From: an uncultured Bacteroidota bacterium
GTDB taxonomy: Bacteria; Bacteroidota; Bacteroidia; Chitinophagales; Chitinophagaceae
Assembly (NCBI GenBank): GCA_903906365.1
Contig: CAIVKC010000062.1
Span: forward strand, 1-44,639
Length of the DNA: 44,639 nucleotides
Direction of reading: 5' to 3'
Shown: in pieces, positions 42,810 through 44,639 of the stretch
Layout: each line of letters opens with the position of its first letter
Numbering within the stretch: the stretch's first letter is position 1
Position numbers and translations under genes: made by a program
Notes under the pieces: generated by a model
What the model saw: only the letters and a program-made list of their open reading frames with translations
Told to the model about the DNA's origin: nothing
Database searches by the model: none

Positions 42810-44639
42810 ATGCCTGTATTCAATCAATCGCGCAGCAATATCATAAGGCTTATCTTCTCTGCAATGTTCCTGGTCATCACGGCGCAGTTATTCAATTTAC
42901 AGATCGTCTCCAATAAATATAAAAGACTGGCCCAGGAAAATGCCCTTTTCCAAAAAAGGATTTACCCCAACCGGGGCATCATTTTTGACCGCAACGGCAA
43001 AGCAATCCTGAACAACGCCATCCTCTATGACCTGATGGTGACCCCTTCTCAGGTCAAAAACGTGGATACAGCCTATTTCTGCCAGCTGCTCGGTATCGAT
43101 ACCGCAGATTTCAGGGAACGTATCCTGGATGCCCGGTTTAAAAACGGGCCCTTTCGTCCCACCATATTTGAGGATCTGCTGCCACCCGATATCTATGCCA
43201 AGTTCCAGGAAAATATCTGGAAATTTCCCGGCTTCAACCTCCAGGAACGCCCCGTGAGGATCTATCCCTTCCATGCGGCTGCCCATATCATGGGCTATGT
43301 CGGTGAGGTGGACTCGGCCATTCTAAAGCGGACCGGAAACTCCTACCAGCTCGGGGATTATGTGGGCCGCAGCGGCCTGGAGCAATACTATGAAAAGCAG
43401 CTCATGGGCCAGCGGGGCATTGAATTCTGGATCAAGGACAACAAAAACCGCCTGGTCGGTCACTATGAGAACAAGACCCTGGATACGGCCGCGGTTGCCG
43501 GAAAGAACCTGCGTACCTATATGGATATCAGTTTGCAGCAGATGGCGGAAAAACTCCTGAAAAACAAGGTGGGCGCCATTGTGGCCATCGAACCCAAAAC
43601 CGGGGGGATCATTGCCATGGCTTCCAGCCCCGATTTTGACCCCAATGACCTGACGGGTCCCGACAAGCAGGTCAATTACGCCAAACTGTCCCTGGACGTA
43701 AAAGCCCCCCTGCTCAACAGGGCAATCAAGGGCCAGTATCCGGCCGGCTCCACCTATAAGCCACTCGGGGCCCTCATCGCCCTGGATGAAGGCATCATTA
43801 CTCCCTCCAGCGGCTATGACTGCCACGGGGTATACCTGGGATGCAACCGCCCGGTCAAATGCGATGAAAAATTTGCCGGCCACGCAGCCACCCTGAGGCT
43901 GGCCATTGCCCACTCCTGTAATTCCTTTTTCTGCAATACCTTCCGGCTGACCCTGGATAACCCCGAATACCACAGCCCCCGCAGGGGCCTGATGAAATGG
44001 AAGGAGTATGTCAACGCCTTCGGGCTGGGTCACCGCATCGGAGTGGATCTGCCCAGCGAAGACGGGGGTAATATCCCCGATACCAGTTCCTATGACAAGG
44101 ACTATAACCATTCCTGGAATTCCTGTACCATGGTCACCATGGGGATCGGGCAGGATAAGATGACGGTCACCCCGCTGCAGATGGCCAATGCCATGTGTAT
44201 CGTGGCCAACAGGGGATTTTTTTATGTGCCGCATTTCGTGGAAAAAGTGGACGGGGAAAACGCTGAAGACACCCTGCTGTCCAGGTTCCGCAAAAAGCAT
44301 GAGGTACTTACCCATATTCCCGATGATGTCTATGAAGTGGTGACCAGCGGGATGCAGGATGTGACCGAGATCGGGACGGCCCGGGTAGCCAGGATACCCG
44401 GCATCAACATGTGCGCCAAAACGGGAACGGCCGAAAATTACCTGGTCATCGAACACCGCCGCACCAAATTGAAAAACAACGCGATGTTTGTTTGCTTCGC
44501 GCCCCGGGAAAACCCGAAAATCGCACTGGCCGTTGTCGTCCAGAATGCCGGTTACGGTGCCACCTGGGCAGCACCCATCGGAAGCCTGCTGGTGGAAAAA
44601 TACCTCAACGATACCCTTCGGACAGAAAGGGTGCAGGAA
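42810..44639 (+). CDS. mrdA: Penicillin-binding protein 2, 3' truncated
   Basis: A continuous frame of 610 codons runs from ATG 42810 to the window edge with no stop. An N-terminal membrane helix (LIFSAMFLVITAQLFNLQIV) is followed by RGIIFDRNGKAILNN, the start of the dimerisation domain. The transpeptidase domain carries Ser314 and Lys317 in AGSTYKP, Ser369-Cys370-Asn371, and Lys537-Thr538-Gly539 in AKTGTAENY. It cross-links peptidoglycan during cell elongation and is the target of mecillinam in other bacteria. It follows mreD after 104 bases; rodA usually comes next but is outside the window. The missing part is short. Confidence 0.95.
   Translation, partial: MPVFNQSRSNIIRLIFSAMFLVITAQLFNLQIVSNKYKRLAQENALFQKRIYPNRGIIFDRNGKAILNNAILYDLMVTPSQVKNVDTAYFCQLLGIDTADFRERILDARFKNGPFRPTIFEDLLPPDIYAKFQENIWKFPGFNLQERPVRIYPFHAAAHIMGYVGEVDSAILKRTGNSYQLGDYVGRSGLEQYYEKQLMGQRGIEFWIKDNKNRLVGHYENKTLDTAAVAGKNLRTYMDISLQQMAEKLLKNKVGAIVAIEPKTGGIIAMASSPDFDPNDLTGPDKQVNYAKLSLDVKAPLLNRAIKGQYPAGSTYKPLGALIALDEGIITPSSGYDCHGVYLGCNRPVKCDEKFAGHAATLRLAIAHSCNSFFCNTFRLTLDNPEYHSPRRGLMKWKEYVNAFGLGHRIGVDLPSEDGGNIPDTSSYDKDYNHSWNSCTMVTMGIGQDKMTVTPLQMANAMCIVANRGFFYVPHFVEKVDGENAEDTLLSRFRKKHEVLTHIPDDVYEVVTSGMQDVTEIGTARVARIPGINMCAKTGTAENYLVIEHRRTKLKNNAMFVCFAPRENPKIALAVVVQNAGYGATWAAPIGSLLVEKYLNDTLRTERVQE

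Noticed and set aside
43323-44456. Long minus-strand frame of 377 codons opposite mrdA
   Set aside because: It is the antisense shadow of a penicillin-binding protein with all three catalytic motifs.

Overview
The window looks like a chromosomal segment of a Bacteroidota bacterium, probably of the Chitinophagales/Chitinophagaceae type; the family assignment is tentative. The evidence is a type IX secretion sorting domain on a large FG-GAP protein, Bacteroidota-style -7 promoter boxes (TAnnTTTG), a fused E1 alpha/beta 2-oxoacid dehydrogenase, ECF sigma factors next to membrane proteins, and a MerR/ECF/crt carotenoid cluster. No tRNA, rRNA, CRISPR array, insertion sequence or prophage was seen.

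Region 1 (1-11.75 kb, all + strand) is the downstream part of an exopolysaccharide or O-antigen operon. It holds the 3' end of an asparagine synthetase-like amidotransferase, a WbpB/WlbA-like sugar dehydrogenase, a WbpD-like left-handed beta-helix acyltransferase, a GT4 glycosyltransferase, a WcaF-like acyltransferase, a GT2 glycosyltransferase, the GDP-L-fucose pair gmd-fcl, and a CpsB/YwqE-type PHP tyrosine phosphatase. Inserted in the middle, with 4-base spacings, is an unusual three-gene block: a fused thiamine-dependent E1, an atypical lipoyl E2 with a C-terminal Cys4 motif, and a fusion of an acyl carrier protein-like domain, an AcpS-type phosphopantetheinyl transferase and a C-terminal membrane anchor. 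I infer that this block makes an acyl group and loads it on its own carrier, for transfer to the polysaccharide by one of the neighbouring acyltransferases. This is the best candidate for an undescribed system here.

Region 2 (11.8-18.1 kb) is a light-regulated carotenoid cluster: a CarH-type cobalamin photoreceptor repressor, an ECF sigma factor, crtI, crtB, idi, crtZ and crtY, sufficient for phytoene to zeaxanthin once GGPP is supplied (no crtE here). A TTAAACA/TGTTTAA element recurs upstream of carH, of the sigma gene (three times, one overlapping the -7 box) and of crtB.

Region 3 (18.1-25.1 kb) carries a DUF4337 membrane protein, a 1413-residue secreted FG-GAP protein with 14 repeats, and a secreted Ntn hydrolase-like protein.

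Region 4 (25.4-44.6 kb) is mostly housekeeping: an ECF sigma / membrane protein / lipoprotein / uvrC group on the minus strand, gpmI, a DUF4783 protein, nadC, a SUI1 factor, isocitrate dehydrogenase, apaG, a POT peptide transporter, purD, tryptophan 2,3-dioxygenase, and the cell-elongation genes mreB-mreC-mreD-mrdA, the last running off the window.
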